DNA of 64,000 nt from Bombus terrestris (Eukaryota; Arthropoda; Insecta; Hymenoptera; Apidae). The stretch is taken from contig NW_025963555.1 of NCBI RefSeq assembly GCF_910591885.1, positions 4,092,001-4,156,000 of the forward strand. The letters are read 5' to 3'. A program made the position numbers and the translations under genes. Positions 40,341-54,879 of the stretch are shown piece after piece; the stretch's first letter is position 1, and each line of letters starts with the position of its first letter. The notes beneath the pieces were generated by a model. That model saw only the letters and a program-made list of their open reading frames with translations, made no database searches and was not told where the DNA came from.

Positions 40341-41640
40341 ATGTCACATCGTGATACAATGTAACGTTATACGTTATAATGTAGAAGCACAAAACGTTAT
40401 ACGTTATAACGTAGTAGTACATAACGTCAAACGTCACATAGTGATACAGTATAGCGTTATACGTTATAATGTAGAAGTACAAAACGTTATACGTTACTGC
40501 GTAGTAGTACAATATAACGTTATACGTTATAACGTAGCAGTACATAACGTTATACGGTATAACGTAGTAGCACATAACGTTATACGTTACTACGTAGTAG
40601 TACATAACGTCAAACGTCACATAGTGATACAATGTAACGTTATACGTTATAATGTAGAAGTACAAAACGTTATACGTTATAACGTAGTAGTACATAACGT
40701 TATACGTCATATAGTAGTACAATATAACGTTATACGTTATAACGTTGCAGTACACAACGTTATACGGTATAACGTAGTAGCACATAACGTTATACGTTAC
40801 TACGTAGTAGTACATAACGTCAAACGTCACATAGTGATGCAATGTAACGTTATACGTTATAATGTAGAAGTACAAAACGTTATACGTTATAACGTAGTAG
40901 TACATAACGTCAAACGTCACATAGTGATACAGTATAGCGTTATACGTTATAATGTAGAAGTACAAAACGTTATACGTTACTGCGTAGTAGTACATAACGT
41001 TATACGTCATATAGTAGTACAATATAACGTTATACGTTATAACGTAGCAGTACATAACGTTATACGGTATAACGTAGTAGCACATAACGTTATACGTTAC
41101 TACGTAGTAGTACATAACGTCAAACGTCACATAGTGATACAATGTAACGTTATACGTTATAATGTAGAAGTACAAAACGTTATACGTTATAACGTAGTAG
41201 TACATAACGTCAAACGTCACATAGTGATACAATGTAACGTTATACGTTATAATGTAGAAGTACAAAACGTTATACGTTATAACGTAATAGTACATATCTA
41301 TATACGTCATATAGTGATGCAATATAATGTCATACGTTATAACGTAGAAGTACATAAAGTTATCCGGTATAACGTAGTAGCACATAACGTTATACTTTAC
41401 TACGTAGTATTACATAACGTCAAACGTCACATAGTGATACAATGTAACGTTATACGGTATAACGTAGTAGCACATAACGTTATACGTTACTACGTAGTAG
41501 TACATAACGTCAAACGTCACATAGTGATACAATGTAACGTTATACGTTATAATGTAGAAGTACAAAACGTTATACTTTATAACGTAGTAGTACATAACGT
41601 TAAACGTTACAACGTGGTAGTACATAACGTCATACATCCT
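40341..41640 (+). repeat. Domain-I-like patch between domains II and III
   Basis: After the last ATAAGGTTAT the array switches to domain-I cassettes. It has the 33-bp deletion monomer (40,491-40,523) otherwise seen only at 6.9, 13.1, 25.4 and 27.5 kb. It also has the GTTGCAGTACACAACG variant (40,74x) otherwise seen at 8.46, 14.6, 16.1, 24.6 and 29.4 kb, and ATAAAGTTATCCGG (41,35x) as at 750 and 17,910. From about 41,641 to 42,022 domain-II heptamer pieces return. The left edge is blurred by private changes (AATGTCACATCG at 40,340). Confidence 0.7.
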
Positions 41641-41993
41641 ATAGTGATACAATGTAACTTTATACGTTATAACGTAGTATTATATAACGTTATACGTTAT
41701 AACGTAGTAGTACATAACGTCATACGTCCTATGGTGATACAATGTAACGTTATACGTTACAACGTAGTAGTATATAACGTTATACGTTATAACGTAGTAG
41801 TACATAACGTCAAACGTCACATAGTGATACAATATAACGTTATACGTTATAACGTAGAAGTACATAACGTTATACGTTATAAAGTAGTAGTACATAACGT
41901 TATACGTTACAACGTAGTAGTACATAGCGTCATACGTCCTATAGTGATACAATGTAACGTTATACGTTATAACGTAGTAGTATATAACGTTAT

Positions 41994-42022
41994 ACGTTAT
42001 AACGTAGTAGTACATAACGTTA
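41994..42022 (+). repeat. Unique 29-bp monomer at the domain II/III border
   Basis: ATAACGTTAACGTCACATAG replaces ATAACGTCAAACGTCACATAG, a 1-bp loss that shifts the register exactly where domain III begins. It is not found elsewhere. The + frame ends here at 42,033. Confidence 0.88.
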
Positions 42023-42382
42023 ACGTCACATAGTGATACAATATAACGTTATACGTTATATCGTAGAAGTACATAACGTTATACGTTATAAACTAGTAGT
42101 ACATAACGTTATACGTTACAACGTAGTAGTACATAACGTCATACGTCCTATAGTGATACAATGTAACGTTATACGTTATAATGTAGAAGTACAAAACGTT
42201 ATACATTATAAAGTAGTAGTACATAACGTTATACGTTACTACGTAGTAGTACATAACGTCATACGTCCTATAGTGATACAATGTAACGTTATACGTTATA
42301 ACGTAGTAGTACTTAACGTTATACGTTACTGCGTAGTAGTACATAACGTTATACGTCATATAGTGGTACAATATAACGTTAT

Positions 42383-42412
42383 ACGTCATAATATAGTACT
42401 ACATAACGCTAA
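42383..42412 (+). repeat. Domain-III-specific monomer with TAGTACTA
   Basis: CATAATATAGTACTACATAA followed by ACGCTAAAAGTCACATAG. The 8-bp palindrome TAGTACTA replaces GTAGTAGTAC, and the usual CpG after ATA is lost. I count nine copies (42.38, 48.23, 48.29, 51.86, 51.92, 58.05, 58.27, 59.83 and 60.07 kb). They come in two alleles, AATATAGTAC and AATATCGTAC, usually paired 60-240 bp apart. Confidence 0.88.
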
Positions 42413-44339
42413 AAGTCACATAGTGATACAGTATAACGTTATACGTTATAACGTAGAAGTACAAAACGTTATACGTTATAACGTAGTAGTACATAACGTC
42501 ATACGTCCTATGGTGATACAATGTAACGTTATACGTTATAACGTAGTAGTACATAACGTCAAACGTCACATAGTGATAAAATATAACGTTATACGTTATA
42601 TCGTAGAAGTACATAACGTTATACGCTATAAACTAGTAGTACATAACGTTATACGTTACAACGTAGTAGTACATAACGTCAAACGTCACATAGTGATACA
42701 ATATAACGTTATACGTTATATCGTAGAAGTACATAACGTTATACGTTATAAACTAGTAGTACTTGACGTTATACGTTACTGCGTAGTAGTACATAACGAT
42801 ATACGTCATATAGTAGTACAATATAACGTTATACGTTATATCGTAGCAGTACATAACGTTATACGGTATAACGTAGTAGCACATAACGTTATACGTTACT
42901 ACGTAGTAGTACATAACGTCAAACGTCACATAGTGATACAATGTAACGTTATACGTTATAATGTAGAAGTACAAAACGTTACACGTTATAACGTAGTAGT
43001 ACATAACGTCAATCGTCACATAGTGATACAGTATAACGTTATACGTTATAACGTAGAAGTACAAGTCGTTATACGTTATAACGTAGTAGTACTTAACGTT
43101 ATACGTCATATAGTGATACAATGTAATGTTATACGTTATAATGTAGAAGTACAAAACGTTATACGTTATAACGTAGCAGTACATAACGTGAAACGTCACA
43201 TAGTGATGCAATATAACGTCATACGTTATAACGCAGAAGTACATAAAGTTATCCGGTATAACGTAGTAGCACATAACGTTATACCTTACTACGTAGTATT
43301 ACATAACGTCAAACGTCACATAGTGATACAATGTAACGTTATACGTTATAATGTAGAAGTACAAAACGTTATTCGTTATAACGTAGTAGTTCATAATGTC
43401 AAACGTCACATAGTGATACAGTATAACGTTATACGTTATAAAGTAGAAGTACAAAACTTTATACGTTATAACGTAGAAGTACATAACGTTATACGTTATA
43501 AAGTAGTAGTACATAACGTTATACGTTACAATGTAGTAGTACATATCGTCAAACGTCACATAGTGATACAGTATAACGTTATACGTTATAACGTAGAAGT
43601 ACAAAACGTTATACGTTATAACGTAGTAGTACATAACGTCAAACGTCACATAGTGATACAGTATAACGTTATACGTTATAACGTAGAAGTACAAAACGTT
43701 TTACGTTATAACGTAGTAGTACTTAACGTTATACGTCATATAGTGATACAATGTAACGTTATACGTTATAACGTAGAAGTACATAAAGTTATCCGGTATA
43801 ACGTAGTAGCACATAACGTTATACTTTACTACGTAGCATTACATAACGTCAAACGTCACATAGTGATACAATGTAACGTTATACGTTATAAAGTAGAAGT
43901 ACAAAACGTTATACGTTATAACGTAGTAGTACATAACGTCAAACTTCACATAGTGATACAATATAGCGTTATACGTTACAACGTAGAAGTACAAAACGTT
44001 ATACGTTATAACGTAGTAGTACATAACGTCAAACTTCACATAGTGATACAATATAGCGTTATACGTTATAACGTAGAAGTACAAAACGTTATACGTTATA
44101 ACGTAGTAGTACTTAACGTTATATGTTATAGGTAGTAGTACATAACGTCATACGTCCTATAGTGATACAATGTAACGTTATACGTTATAATGTAGAAGTA
44201 CAAAACGTTATACGTTATAACGCAGTAGTACATAACGTAATCCGGTATAACGTAATAGTACATATCTATATACGTCATATGGTGATGCAATATAACGTCA
44301 TACGTTATAACGTAGTAGTACATAACGTTATACGTCATA

Positions 44340-45827
44340 TAGTAGTACAATATAACGTTATACGTTATATCGTAGCAGTACATAACGTTATACGGTATAA
44401 CGTAGTAACACATAACGTTATACGTTACTACGTAGTAGTACATAACGTCAAACGTCACATAGTGATACAATGTAACGTTATACGTTATAATGTAGAAGTA
44501 CAAAACGTTATACGTTATAACGTAGTAGTACATAACGTCAATCGTCACATAGTGATACAGTATAACGTTATACGTTATAATGTAGAAGTACAAAACGTTA
44601 TACTTTATAACGTAGTAGTACATAACGTCAAACGTCACATAGTGATACAGTATAACGTTATACGTTATAACGTAGAAGTACAAATCGTTATACGTTATAA
44701 CGTAGTAGTACTTAACGTTATACGTCATATAGTGATACAATGTAATGTTATACGTTATAATGTAGAAGTACAAAACGTTATACGTTATAACGTAGCAGTA
44801 CATAACGTGAAACGTCACATAGTGATGCAATATAACGTCATACGTTATAACGCAGAAGTTCATAAAGTTATCCGGTATAACGTAGTAGCACATAACGTTA
44901 TACCTTACTACGTAGTATTACATAACGTCAAACGTCACATAGTGAAACAATGTAACGTTATACGTTATAATGTAGAAGTACAAAACGTTATACGTTATAA
45001 CGTAGTAGTTCATAATGTCAAACGTCACATAGTGATACAGTATAACGTTATACGTTATAACGTAGAAGTACAAAACGTTTTACGTTATAACGTAGTAGTA
45101 CATAACGTTATACGTTACAATGTAGTAGTACATAACGTCAAACGTCACATAGTGATACAGTATAACGTTATACGTTGTAACGTAGAAGTACAAAACGTTA
45201 TACGTTATAACGTAGTAGTACATAACGTCAAACGTCACATAGTGATACAGTATAACGTTATACGTTATAACGTAGAAGTACAAAACGTTTTACGTTATAA
45301 CGTAGTAGTACTTAACGTTATACGTCATATAGTGATACAATGTAACGTTATACGTTATAACGTAGAAGTACATAAAGTTATCCGGTATAACGTAGTAGCA
45401 CATAACGTTATACTTTACTACGTAGCATTACATAACGTCAAACGTCACATAGTGATACAATGTAACGTTATACGTTATAAAGTAGAAGTACAAAACGTTA
45501 TACGTTATAACGTAGTAGTACATAACGTCAAACTTCACATAGTGATACAATATAGCGTTATACGTTATAACGTAGAAGTACAAAACGTTATACGTTATAA
45601 CGTAGTAGTACATAACGTCAAACTTCACATAGTGATACAATATAGCGTTATACGTTATAACGTAGAAGTACAAAACGTTATACGTTATAACGTAGTAGTA
45701 CTTAACGTTATATGTTATAGGTAGTAGTACATAACGTCATACGTCCTATAGTGATACAATGTAACGTTATACGTTATAATGTAGAAGTACAAAACGTTAT
45801 ACGTTATAACGTAGTAGTACATAACGT
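44340..45827 (+). repeat. 8,063-bp-spaced duplication, copy 1
   Basis: About 1.49 kb matching 52,403-53,890. Shared rare marks: AGTGAAACAATG (44,943), ACGTTTTACG (45,077), ACGTTGTAACG (45,173) and GTAGCATTACATAACG (45,42x). Differences: GTAACACAT/GTAGCACAT at 44,408, AAGTTCAT/AAGTACAT at 44,868. Confidence 0.87.
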
Positions 45828-47994
45828 CAATCTTCACATAGTGATACAATATAGCGTTATACGTTATAACGTAGAAGTACAAAACGTTATACGTTATAAC
45901 GTAGTAGTACTTAACGTTATATGTTATAGGTAGTAGTACATAACGTCATACGTCCTATAGTGATACAATGTAACGTTATACGTTATAAACTAGTAGTACA
46001 TAACGTTATACGTTACTACGTAGTAGTACATAACGTTAAACGTCACATAGTGATACAATATAACGTTATACGTTATATCGTAGAAGTACATAGCATTATA
46101 CGTTATAAACTAGTAGTACATAACGTTATACGTTACAACGTAGTAGTACATAACGTCATACGTCCTATAGTGATACAATGTAACGTTATACGTTATAACG
46201 TAGTAGTATATAACGTTATACGTTATAACGTAGTAGTACATAACGTTATACGTTACTACGTAGTAGTACATAACGTCAAACGTCACATAGTGATACAACG
46301 TAACGTTATACGTTATAACGTAGTAGTATATAACGTTATACGTTATAACGTAGTAGTATATAACGTTATACGTTATAACGTAGTAGTACATAACGTCAAA
46401 CGTCACATAGTGATACAATATAACATTATACGTTATATCGTAGAAGTAGATAACGTTATACGTTATAAACTAGTAGTACTTAACGTTACACGTTACTGCG
46501 TAGTAGTACATAACGATATACGTCATATAGTAGTACAATATAACGTTATACGTTATAACGTAGCAGTACATAACGTTATACGGTATAACGTAGTAGCACA
46601 TAACATTATACGTTACTACGTAGTAGTACATAACGTCAAACGTCACATAGTGATACAATGTAACGTTATACGTTATAACGTAGAAGTACAAAACGTTATA
46701 CGTTATAACGTAGTAGTACATAACGTCAATCTTCACATAGTGATACAATATAGCGTTATACGTTATAACGTAGAAGTACAAAACGTTATACGTTATAACG
46801 TAGTAGTACTTAACGTTATATGTTATAGGTAGTAGTACATAACGTCATACGTCCTATAGTGATACAATGTAACGTTATACGTTATAATGTAGAAGTACAA
46901 AACGTTATACGTTATAACGTAGTAGTACATAACGTAATCCGGTATAACGTAATAGTACATATCTATATACGTCATATGGTGATGCAATATAACGTCATAC
47001 GTTATAACGTAGTAGTACATAACGTTATACGTCATATAGTAGTACAATATAACGTTATACGTTATAACGTAGCAGTACTTAACGTTATACGGTATAACGT
47101 AGTAGCACATAACGTTATACGTTACTACGTAGTAGTACATAACGTCAAACGTCATATAGTGATACAATGTAACCTTATACGTTATAATGTAGAAGTACAA
47201 AACGTTATACGTTATAACGTAATAGTACATATCTATATACGTCATATAGTGATGCAATATAATGTCATACGTTATAACGTAGAAGTACATAAAGTTATCC
47301 GGTATAACGTAGTAGCACATAAAGTTATACTTTACTACGTAGTAGTACATAACGTCAAACGTCACATAGTGATACAATGTAACGTTATACGTTATAATGT
47401 AGAAGTACAAAACGTTATACGTAATAACGTAGTAGTACATAACGTCAAACGTCACAAAGTGATACAATATAACGTTATACGTTATATCGTAGAAGTACAT
47501 AACATTATACGTTATAAACTAGTAGTACATAACGTTATACGTTACTACGTAGTAGTACATAACGTTAAACGTCACATAGTGATACAATATAACGTTATAC
47601 GTTATATCGTAGAAGTACATAACATTATACGTTATAAACTAGTAGTACATAACGTTATACGTTACAACGTAGTAGTACATAACGATATACGTCATATAGT
47701 AGTACAATATAACGTTATACGTTATAACGTAGCAGTACATAACGTTATACGGTATAACGTAGTAGCACATAACATTATACGTTACTACGTAGTAGTACAT
47801 AACGTCAAACGTCACATAGTGATACAATGTAACGTTATACGTTATAACGTAGAAGTACAAAACGTTATACGTTATAACGTAGTAGTACATAACGTCAATC
47901 TTCACATAGTGATACAATATAGCGTTATACGTTATAACGTAGAAGTACAAAACGTTATACGTTATAACGTAGTAGTACTTAACGTTATACGTTA
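45240..47994 (+). repeat. 3,747-bp-spaced duplication, copy 1
   Basis: About 2.75 kb matching 48,987-51,741. The offset is 125 monomers minus 3 bp, because each repeat carries three 29-bp monomers (45,71x, 45,92x and 46,82x). Rare shared marks include ATAGCATTATACG (46,091 and 49,838), TACAACGTAACG (46,296 and 50,043), GTAGATAACG (46,447 and 50,194) and CACAAAGTGATAC (47,453 and 51,200). One difference is ACGTTATACG at 45,80x against ACGTTACACG at 49,55x. Confidence 0.9.
46220..46249 (+). repeat. Reference canonical monomer
   Basis: This copy shows the basic unit without diverged positions. ACGT cores lie 7, 8 and 15 bp apart around the repeat (7+8+15=30). The heptamer ACGTTAT occurs in direct and inverted (ATAACGT) orientation. 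Perfect palindromes of 12 bp (ACGTTATAACGT) and, across the monomer boundary, 10 bp (ATAACGTTAT) lie back to back and cover 22 of 30 bp. The remaining 8 bp are AGTAGTAC. Confidence 0.95.
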
Positions 47995-48149
47995 CTGCGT
48001 AGTAGTACATAACGACATACGTCATATAGTAGTACAATATAACGTTATACGTTATATCGTAGCAGTACATAACGTTATACGGTATAACGTAGTAGCACAT
48101 AACATTATACGTTACTACGTAGTAGTACATAACGTCAAACGTCACATAG

Positions 48150-49017
48150 TGATACAATGTAACGTTATTCGTTACAATGTAGAAGTACAAAACGTTATAC
48201 GTCATATAGTGGTACAATATAACGTTATACGTCATAATATAGTACTACATAACGCTAAAAGTCACATAGTGATACAATATAACGTTATACGTCATAATAT
48301 CGTACTACATAACGCTAAAAGTCACATAGTGATACAATATAACGTTATACGTTATAACGTATAAGTACATAACGTTATACGTTATAAAGTAGTAGTACAT
48401 AACGTTACACGTTACAACGTAGTAGTACATAACGTCATACGTCCTATAGTGATACAATGTAACGTTATACGTTATAACGTAGTAGTATATAACGTTATAC
48501 GTTATAACGTAGTAGTACATAACGTCAAACGTCACATAGTGATACAATATAACGTTATACGTTATATCGTAGAAGTACATAACGTTATACGTTATAAACT
48601 AGTAGTACATAACGTTATACGTTACAACGTAGTAGTACATAACGTCAAACGTCACATAGTGATACAATATAACGTTATACGTTATATCGTAGAAGTACAT
48701 AACGTTATACGTTATAAACTAGTAGTACTTAACGTTATACGTTACTGCGTAGTAGTACATAACGACATACGTCATATAGTAGTACAATATAACGTTATAC
48801 GTTATATCGTAGCAGTACATAACGTTATACGGTATAACGTAGTAGCACATAACGTTATACGTTACTACGTAGTAGTACATAACGTCAAACGTCACATAGT
48901 GATACAATGTAACGTTATACGTTATAATGTAGAAGTACAAAACGTTATACGTTATAACGTAGTAGTACATAACGTCAATCGTCACATAGTGATACAGTAT
49001 AACGTTATACGTTATAA
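48150..49017 (+). repeat. 3,626-bp-spaced duplication, copy 1
   Basis: Matches 51,776-52,643, starting at ACGTTATTCGTTACAATG. It includes both TAGTACTA/CGTACTA monomers. A third version starts at 57,983. A GTATAAG/GTAGAAG difference lies at 48,360 against 51,986. Confidence 0.87.
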
Positions 49018-51741
49018 CGTAGAAGTACAAAACGTTTTACGTTATAACGTAGTAGTACTTAACGTTATACGTCATATAGTGATACAATGTAACGTTATAC
49101 GTTATAACGTAGAAGTACATAAAGTTATCCGGTATAACGTAGTAGCACATAACGTTATACTTTACTACGTAGCATTACATAACGTCAAACGTCACATAGT
49201 GATACAATGTAACGTTATACGTTATAAAGTAGAAGTACAAAACGTTATACGTTATAACGTAGTAGTACATAACGTCAAACTTCACATAGTGATACAATAT
49301 AGCGTTATACGTTATAACGTAGAAGTACAAAACGTTATACGTTATAACGTAGTAGTACATAACGTCAAACTTCACATAGTGATACAATATAGCGTTATAC
49401 GTTATAACGTAGAAGTACAAAACGTTATACGTTATAACGTAGTAGTACTTAACGTTATATGTTATAGGTAGTAGTACATAACGTCATACGTCCTATAGTG
49501 ATACAATGTAACGTTATACGTTATAATGTAGAAGTACAAAACGTTACACGTTATAACGTAGTAGTACATAACGTCAATCTTCACATAGTGATACAATATA
49601 GCGTTATACGTTATAACGTAGAAGTACAAAACGTTATACGTTATAACGTAGTAGTACTTAACGTTATATGTTATAGGTAGTAGTACATAACGTCATACGT
49701 CCTATAGTGATACAATGTAACGTTATACGTTATAAACTAGTAGTACATAACGTTATACGTTACTACGTAGTAGTACATAACGTTAAACGTCACATAGTGA
49801 TACAATATAACGTTATACGTTATATCGTAGAAGTACATAGCATTATACGTTATAAACTAGTAGTACATAACGTTATACGTTACAACGTAGTAGTACATAA
49901 CGTCATACGTCCTATAGTGATACAATGTAACGTTATACGTTATAACGTAGTAGTATATAACGTTATACGTTATAACGTAGTAGTACATAACGTTATACGT
50001 TACTACGTAGTAGTACATAACGTCAAACGTCACATAGTGATACAACGTAACGTTATACGTTATAACGTAGTAGTATATAACGTTATACGTTATAACGTAG
50101 TAGTATATAACGTTATACGTTATAACGTAGTAGTACATAACGTCAAACGTCACATAGTGATACAATATAACATTATACGTTATATCGTAGAAGTAGATAA
50201 CGTTATACGTTATAAACTAGTAGTACTTAACGTTACACGTTACTGCGTAGTAGTACATAACGATATACGTCATATAGTAGTACAATATAACGTTATACGT
50301 TATAACGTAGCAGTACATAACGTTATACGGTATAACGTAGTAGCACATAACATTATACGTTACTACGTAGTAGTACATAACGTCAAACGTCACATAGTGA
50401 TACAATGTAACGTTATACGTTATAACGTAGAAGTACAAAACGTTATACGTTATAACGTAGTAGTACATAACGTCAATCTTCACATAGTGATACAATATAG
50501 CGTTATACGTTATAACGTAGAAGTACAAAACGTTATACGTTATAACGTAGTAGTACTTAACGTTATATGTTATAGGTAGTAGTACATAACGTCATACGTC
50601 CTATAGTGATACAATGTAACGTTATACGTTATAATGTAGAAGTACAAAACGTTATACGTTATAACGTAGTAGTACATAACGTAATCCGGTATAACGTAAT
50701 AGTACATATCTATATACGTCATATGGTGATGCAATATAACGTCATACGTTATAACGTAGTAGTACATAACGTTATACGTCATATAGTAGTACAATATAAC
50801 GTTATACGTTATAACGTAGCAGTACTTAACGTTATACGGTATAACGTAGTAGCACATAACGTTATACGTTACTACGTAGTAGTACATAACGTCAAACGTC
50901 ATATAGTGATACAATGTAACCTTATACGTTATAATGTAGAAGTACAAAACGTTATACGTTATAACGTAATAGTACATATCTATATACGTCATATAGTGAT
51001 GCAATATAATGTCATACGTTATAACGTAGAAGTACATAAAGTTATCCGGTATAACGTAGTAGCACATAAAGTTATACTTTACTACGTAGTAGTACATAAC
51101 GTCAAACGTCACATAGTGATACAATGTAACGTTATACGTTATAATGTAGAAGTACAAAACGTTATACGTAATAACGTAGTAGTACATAACGTCAAACGTC
51201 ACAAAGTGATACAATATAACGTTATACGTTATATCGTAGAAGTACATAACATTATACGTTATAAACTAGTAGTACATAACGTTATACGTTACTACGTAGT
51301 AGTACATAACGTTAAACGTCACATAGTGATACAATATAACGTTATACGTTATATCGTAGAAGTACATAACATTATACGTTATAAACTAGTAGTACATAAC
51401 GTTATACGTTACAACGTAGTAGTACATAACGATATACGTCATATAGTAGTACAATATAACGTTATACGTTATAACGTAGCAGTACATAACGTTATACGGT
51501 ATAACGTAGTAGCACATAACATTATACGTTACTACGTAGTAGTACATAACGTCAAACGTCACATAGTGATACAATGTAACGTTATACGTTATAACGTAGA
51601 AGTACAAAACGTTATACGTTATAACGTAGTAGTACATAACGTCAATCTTCACATAGTGATACAATATAGCGTTATACGTTATAACGTAGAAGTACAAAAC
51701 GTTATACGTTATAACGTAGTAGTACTTAACGTTATACGTTA
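48987..51741 (+). repeat. 3,747-bp-spaced duplication, copy 2
   Basis: Counterpart of 45,240-47,994. After its end it passes through a 29-bp monomer with ACGTTATAGG (51,74x) and then into a copy of 48,150 onward, whereas copy 1 continues with TTACTGCG. Confidence 0.9.
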
Positions 51742-51775
51742 TAGGTAGTAGTACATAACGTCATACGTCCTATAG

Positions 51776-52643
51776 TGATACAATGTAACGTTATTCGTTA
51801 CAATGTAGAAGTACAAAACGTTATACGTCATATAGTGGTACAATATAACGTTATACGTCATAATATAGTACTACATAACGCTAAAAGTCACATAGTGATA
51901 CAATATAACGTTATACGTCATAATATCGTACTACATAACGCTAAAAGTCACATAGTGATACAATATAACGTTATACGTTATAACGTAGAAGTACATAACG
52001 TTATACGTTATAAAGTAGTAGTACATAACGTTACACGTTACAACGTAGTAGTACATAACGTCATACGTCCTATAGTGATACAATGTAACGTTATACGTTA
52101 TAACGTAGTAGTATATAACGTTATACGTTATAACGTAGTAGTACATAACGTCAAACGTCACATAGTGATACAATATAACGTTATACGTTATATCGTAGAA
52201 GTACATAACGTTATACGTTATAAACTAGTAGTACATAACGTTATACGTTACAACGTAGTAGTACATAACGTCAAACGTCACATAGTGATACAATATAACG
52301 TTATACGTTATATCGTAGAAGTACATAACGTTATACGTTATAAACTAGTAGTACTTAACGTTATACGTTACTGCGTAGTAGTACATAACGACATACGTCA
52401 TATAGTAGTACAATATAACGTTATACGTTATATCGTAGCAGTACATAACGTTATACGGTATAACGTAGTAGCACATAACGTTATACGTTACTACGTAGTA
52501 GTACATAACGTCAAACGTCACATAGTGATACAATGTAACGTTATACGTTATAATGTAGAAGTACAAAACGTTATACGTTATAACGTAGTAGTACATAACG
52601 TCAATCGTCACATAGTGATACAGTATAACGTTATACGTTATAA
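51776..52643 (+). repeat. 3,626-bp-spaced duplication, copy 2
   Basis: Counterpart of 48,150-49,017. It leads directly into the 8,063- and 2,759-bp-spaced blocks, so three duplications share sequence between 52,403 and 52,643. Confidence 0.86.
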
Positions 52644-53890
52644 TGTAGAAGTACAAAACGTTATACTTTATAACGTAGTAGTACATAACGTCAAACGTCA
52701 CATAGTGATACAGTATAACGTTATACGTTATAACGTAGAAGTACAAATCGTTATACGTTATAACGTAGTAGTACTTAACGTTATACGTCATATAGTGATA
52801 CAATGTAATGTTATACGTTATAATGTAGAAGTACAAAACGTTATACGTTATAACGTAGCAGTACATAACGTGAAACGTCACATAGTGATGCAATATAACG
52901 TCATACGTTATAACGCAGAAGTACATAAAGTTATCCGGTATAACGTAGTAGCACATAACGTTATACCTTACTACGTAGTATTACATAACGTCAAACGTCA
53001 CATAGTGAAACAATGTAACGTTATACGTTATAATGTAGAAGTACAAAACGTTATACGTTATAACGTAGTAGTTCATAATGTCAAACGTCACATAGTGATA
53101 CAGTATAACGTTATACGTTATAACGTAGAAGTACAAAACGTTTTACGTTATAACGTAGTAGTACATAACGTTATACGTTACAATGTAGTAGTACATAACG
53201 TCAAACGTCACATAGTGATACAGTATAACGTTATACGTTGTAACGTAGAAGTACAAAACGTTATACGTTATAACGTAGTAGTACATAACGTCAAACGTCA
53301 CATAGTGATACAGTATAACGTTATACGTTATAACGTAGAAGTACAAAACGTTTTACGTTATAACGTAGTAGTACTTAACGTTATACGTCATATAGTGATA
53401 CAATGTAACGTTATACGTTATAACGTAGAAGTACATAAAGTTATCCGGTATAACGTAGTAGCACATAACGTTATACTTTACTACGTAGCATTACATAACG
53501 TCAAACGTCACATAGTGATACAATGTAACGTTATACGTTATAAAGTAGAAGTACAAAACGTTATACGTTATAACGTAGTAGTACATAACGTCAAACTTCA
53601 CATAGTGATACAATATAGCGTTATACGTTATAACGTAGAAGTACAAAACGTTATACGTTATAACGTAGTAGTACATAACGTCAAACTTCACATAGTGATA
53701 CAATATAGCGTTATACGTTATAACGTAGAAGTACAAAACGTTATACGTTATAACGTAGTAGCACTTAACGTTATATGTTATAGGTAGTAGTACATAACGT
53801 CATACGTCCTATAGTGATACAATGTAACGTTATACGTTATAATGTAGAAGTACAAAACGTTATACGTTATAACGTAGTAGTACATAACGT
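52403..53890 (+). repeat. 8,063-bp-spaced duplication, copy 2
   Basis: Counterpart of 44,340-45,827. From 53,891 it goes on with AATCCGG, as at 44,23x and 46,93x, where copy 1 has CAATCTTCAC. Confidence 0.86.
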
Positions 53891-54879
53891 AATCCGGTAT
53901 AACGTAATAGTACATATCTATATACGTCATATGGTGATGCAATATAACGTCATACGTTATAACGTAGTAGTACATAACGTTATACGTCATATAGTAGTAC
54001 AATATAACGTTATACGTTATAACGTAGCAGTACTTAACGTTATACGGTATAACGTAGTAGCACATAACGTTATACGTTACTACGTAGTAGTACATAACGT
54101 CAAACGTCACATAGTGATACAATGTAACCTTATACGTTATAATGTAGAAGTACAAAACGTTATACGTTATAACGTAATAGTACATATCTATATACGTCAT
54201 ATAGTGATGCAATATAATGTCATACGTTATAACGTAGAAGTACATAAAGTTATCCGGTATAACGTAGTAGCACATAAAGTTATACTTTACTACGTAGTAG
54301 TACATAACGTCAAACGTCACATAGTGATACAATGTAACGTTATACGTTATAAACTAGTAGTACATAACGTTATACGTTACTACGTAGTAGTACATAACGT
54401 TAAACGTCACATAGTGATACAATATAACGTTATACGTTATATCGTAGAAGTACATAACATTATACGTTATAAACTAGTAGTACATAACGTTATACGTTAC
54501 AACGTAGTAGTACATAACGTCATACGTCCTATAGTGATACAATGTAACGTTATACGTTATAACGTAGTAGTATATAACGTTATACGTTATAACGTAGTAG
54601 TACATAACGTTATACGTTACTACGTAGTAGTACATAACGTCAAACGTCACATAGTGATACAATGTAACGTTATACGTTATAACGTAGTAGTATATAACGT
54701 TATACGTTATAACGTAGTAGTATATAACGTTATACGTTATAACGTAGTAGTACATAACGTCAAACGTCACATAGTGATACAATATAACATTATACGTTAT
54801 ATCGTAGAAGTAGATAACGTTATACGTTATAAACTAGTAGTACTTAACGTTACACGTTACTGCGTAGTAGTACATAACG
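52515..54879 (+). repeat. 2,759-bp-spaced duplication, copy 1
   Basis: About 2.37 kb matching 55,274-57,638. The offset is 92 monomers minus 1 bp, because one 29-bp monomer is included. The GTAGCACTTAACGTTATATG variant (53,76x and 56,52x) is found only in this pair. The end is where copy 1 has CGTCAAACG and copy 2 has CGATATACG. Confidence 0.9.

Noticed and set aside
38491..41385. 964-codon - strand frame (and 793-codon frames at 6,489-8,870 and 12,642-15,023)
   Set aside because: These are mirror images of the + frame with the same codon boundaries. An ATG arises in nearly every monomer from CAT, so starts carry no information.
46000..46500. TATA boxes in TATAAACTAG and TATAAAG monomers
   Set aside because: TATAAA arises by one or two base changes in the monomer and recurs hundreds of times with no associated gene or initiator context.
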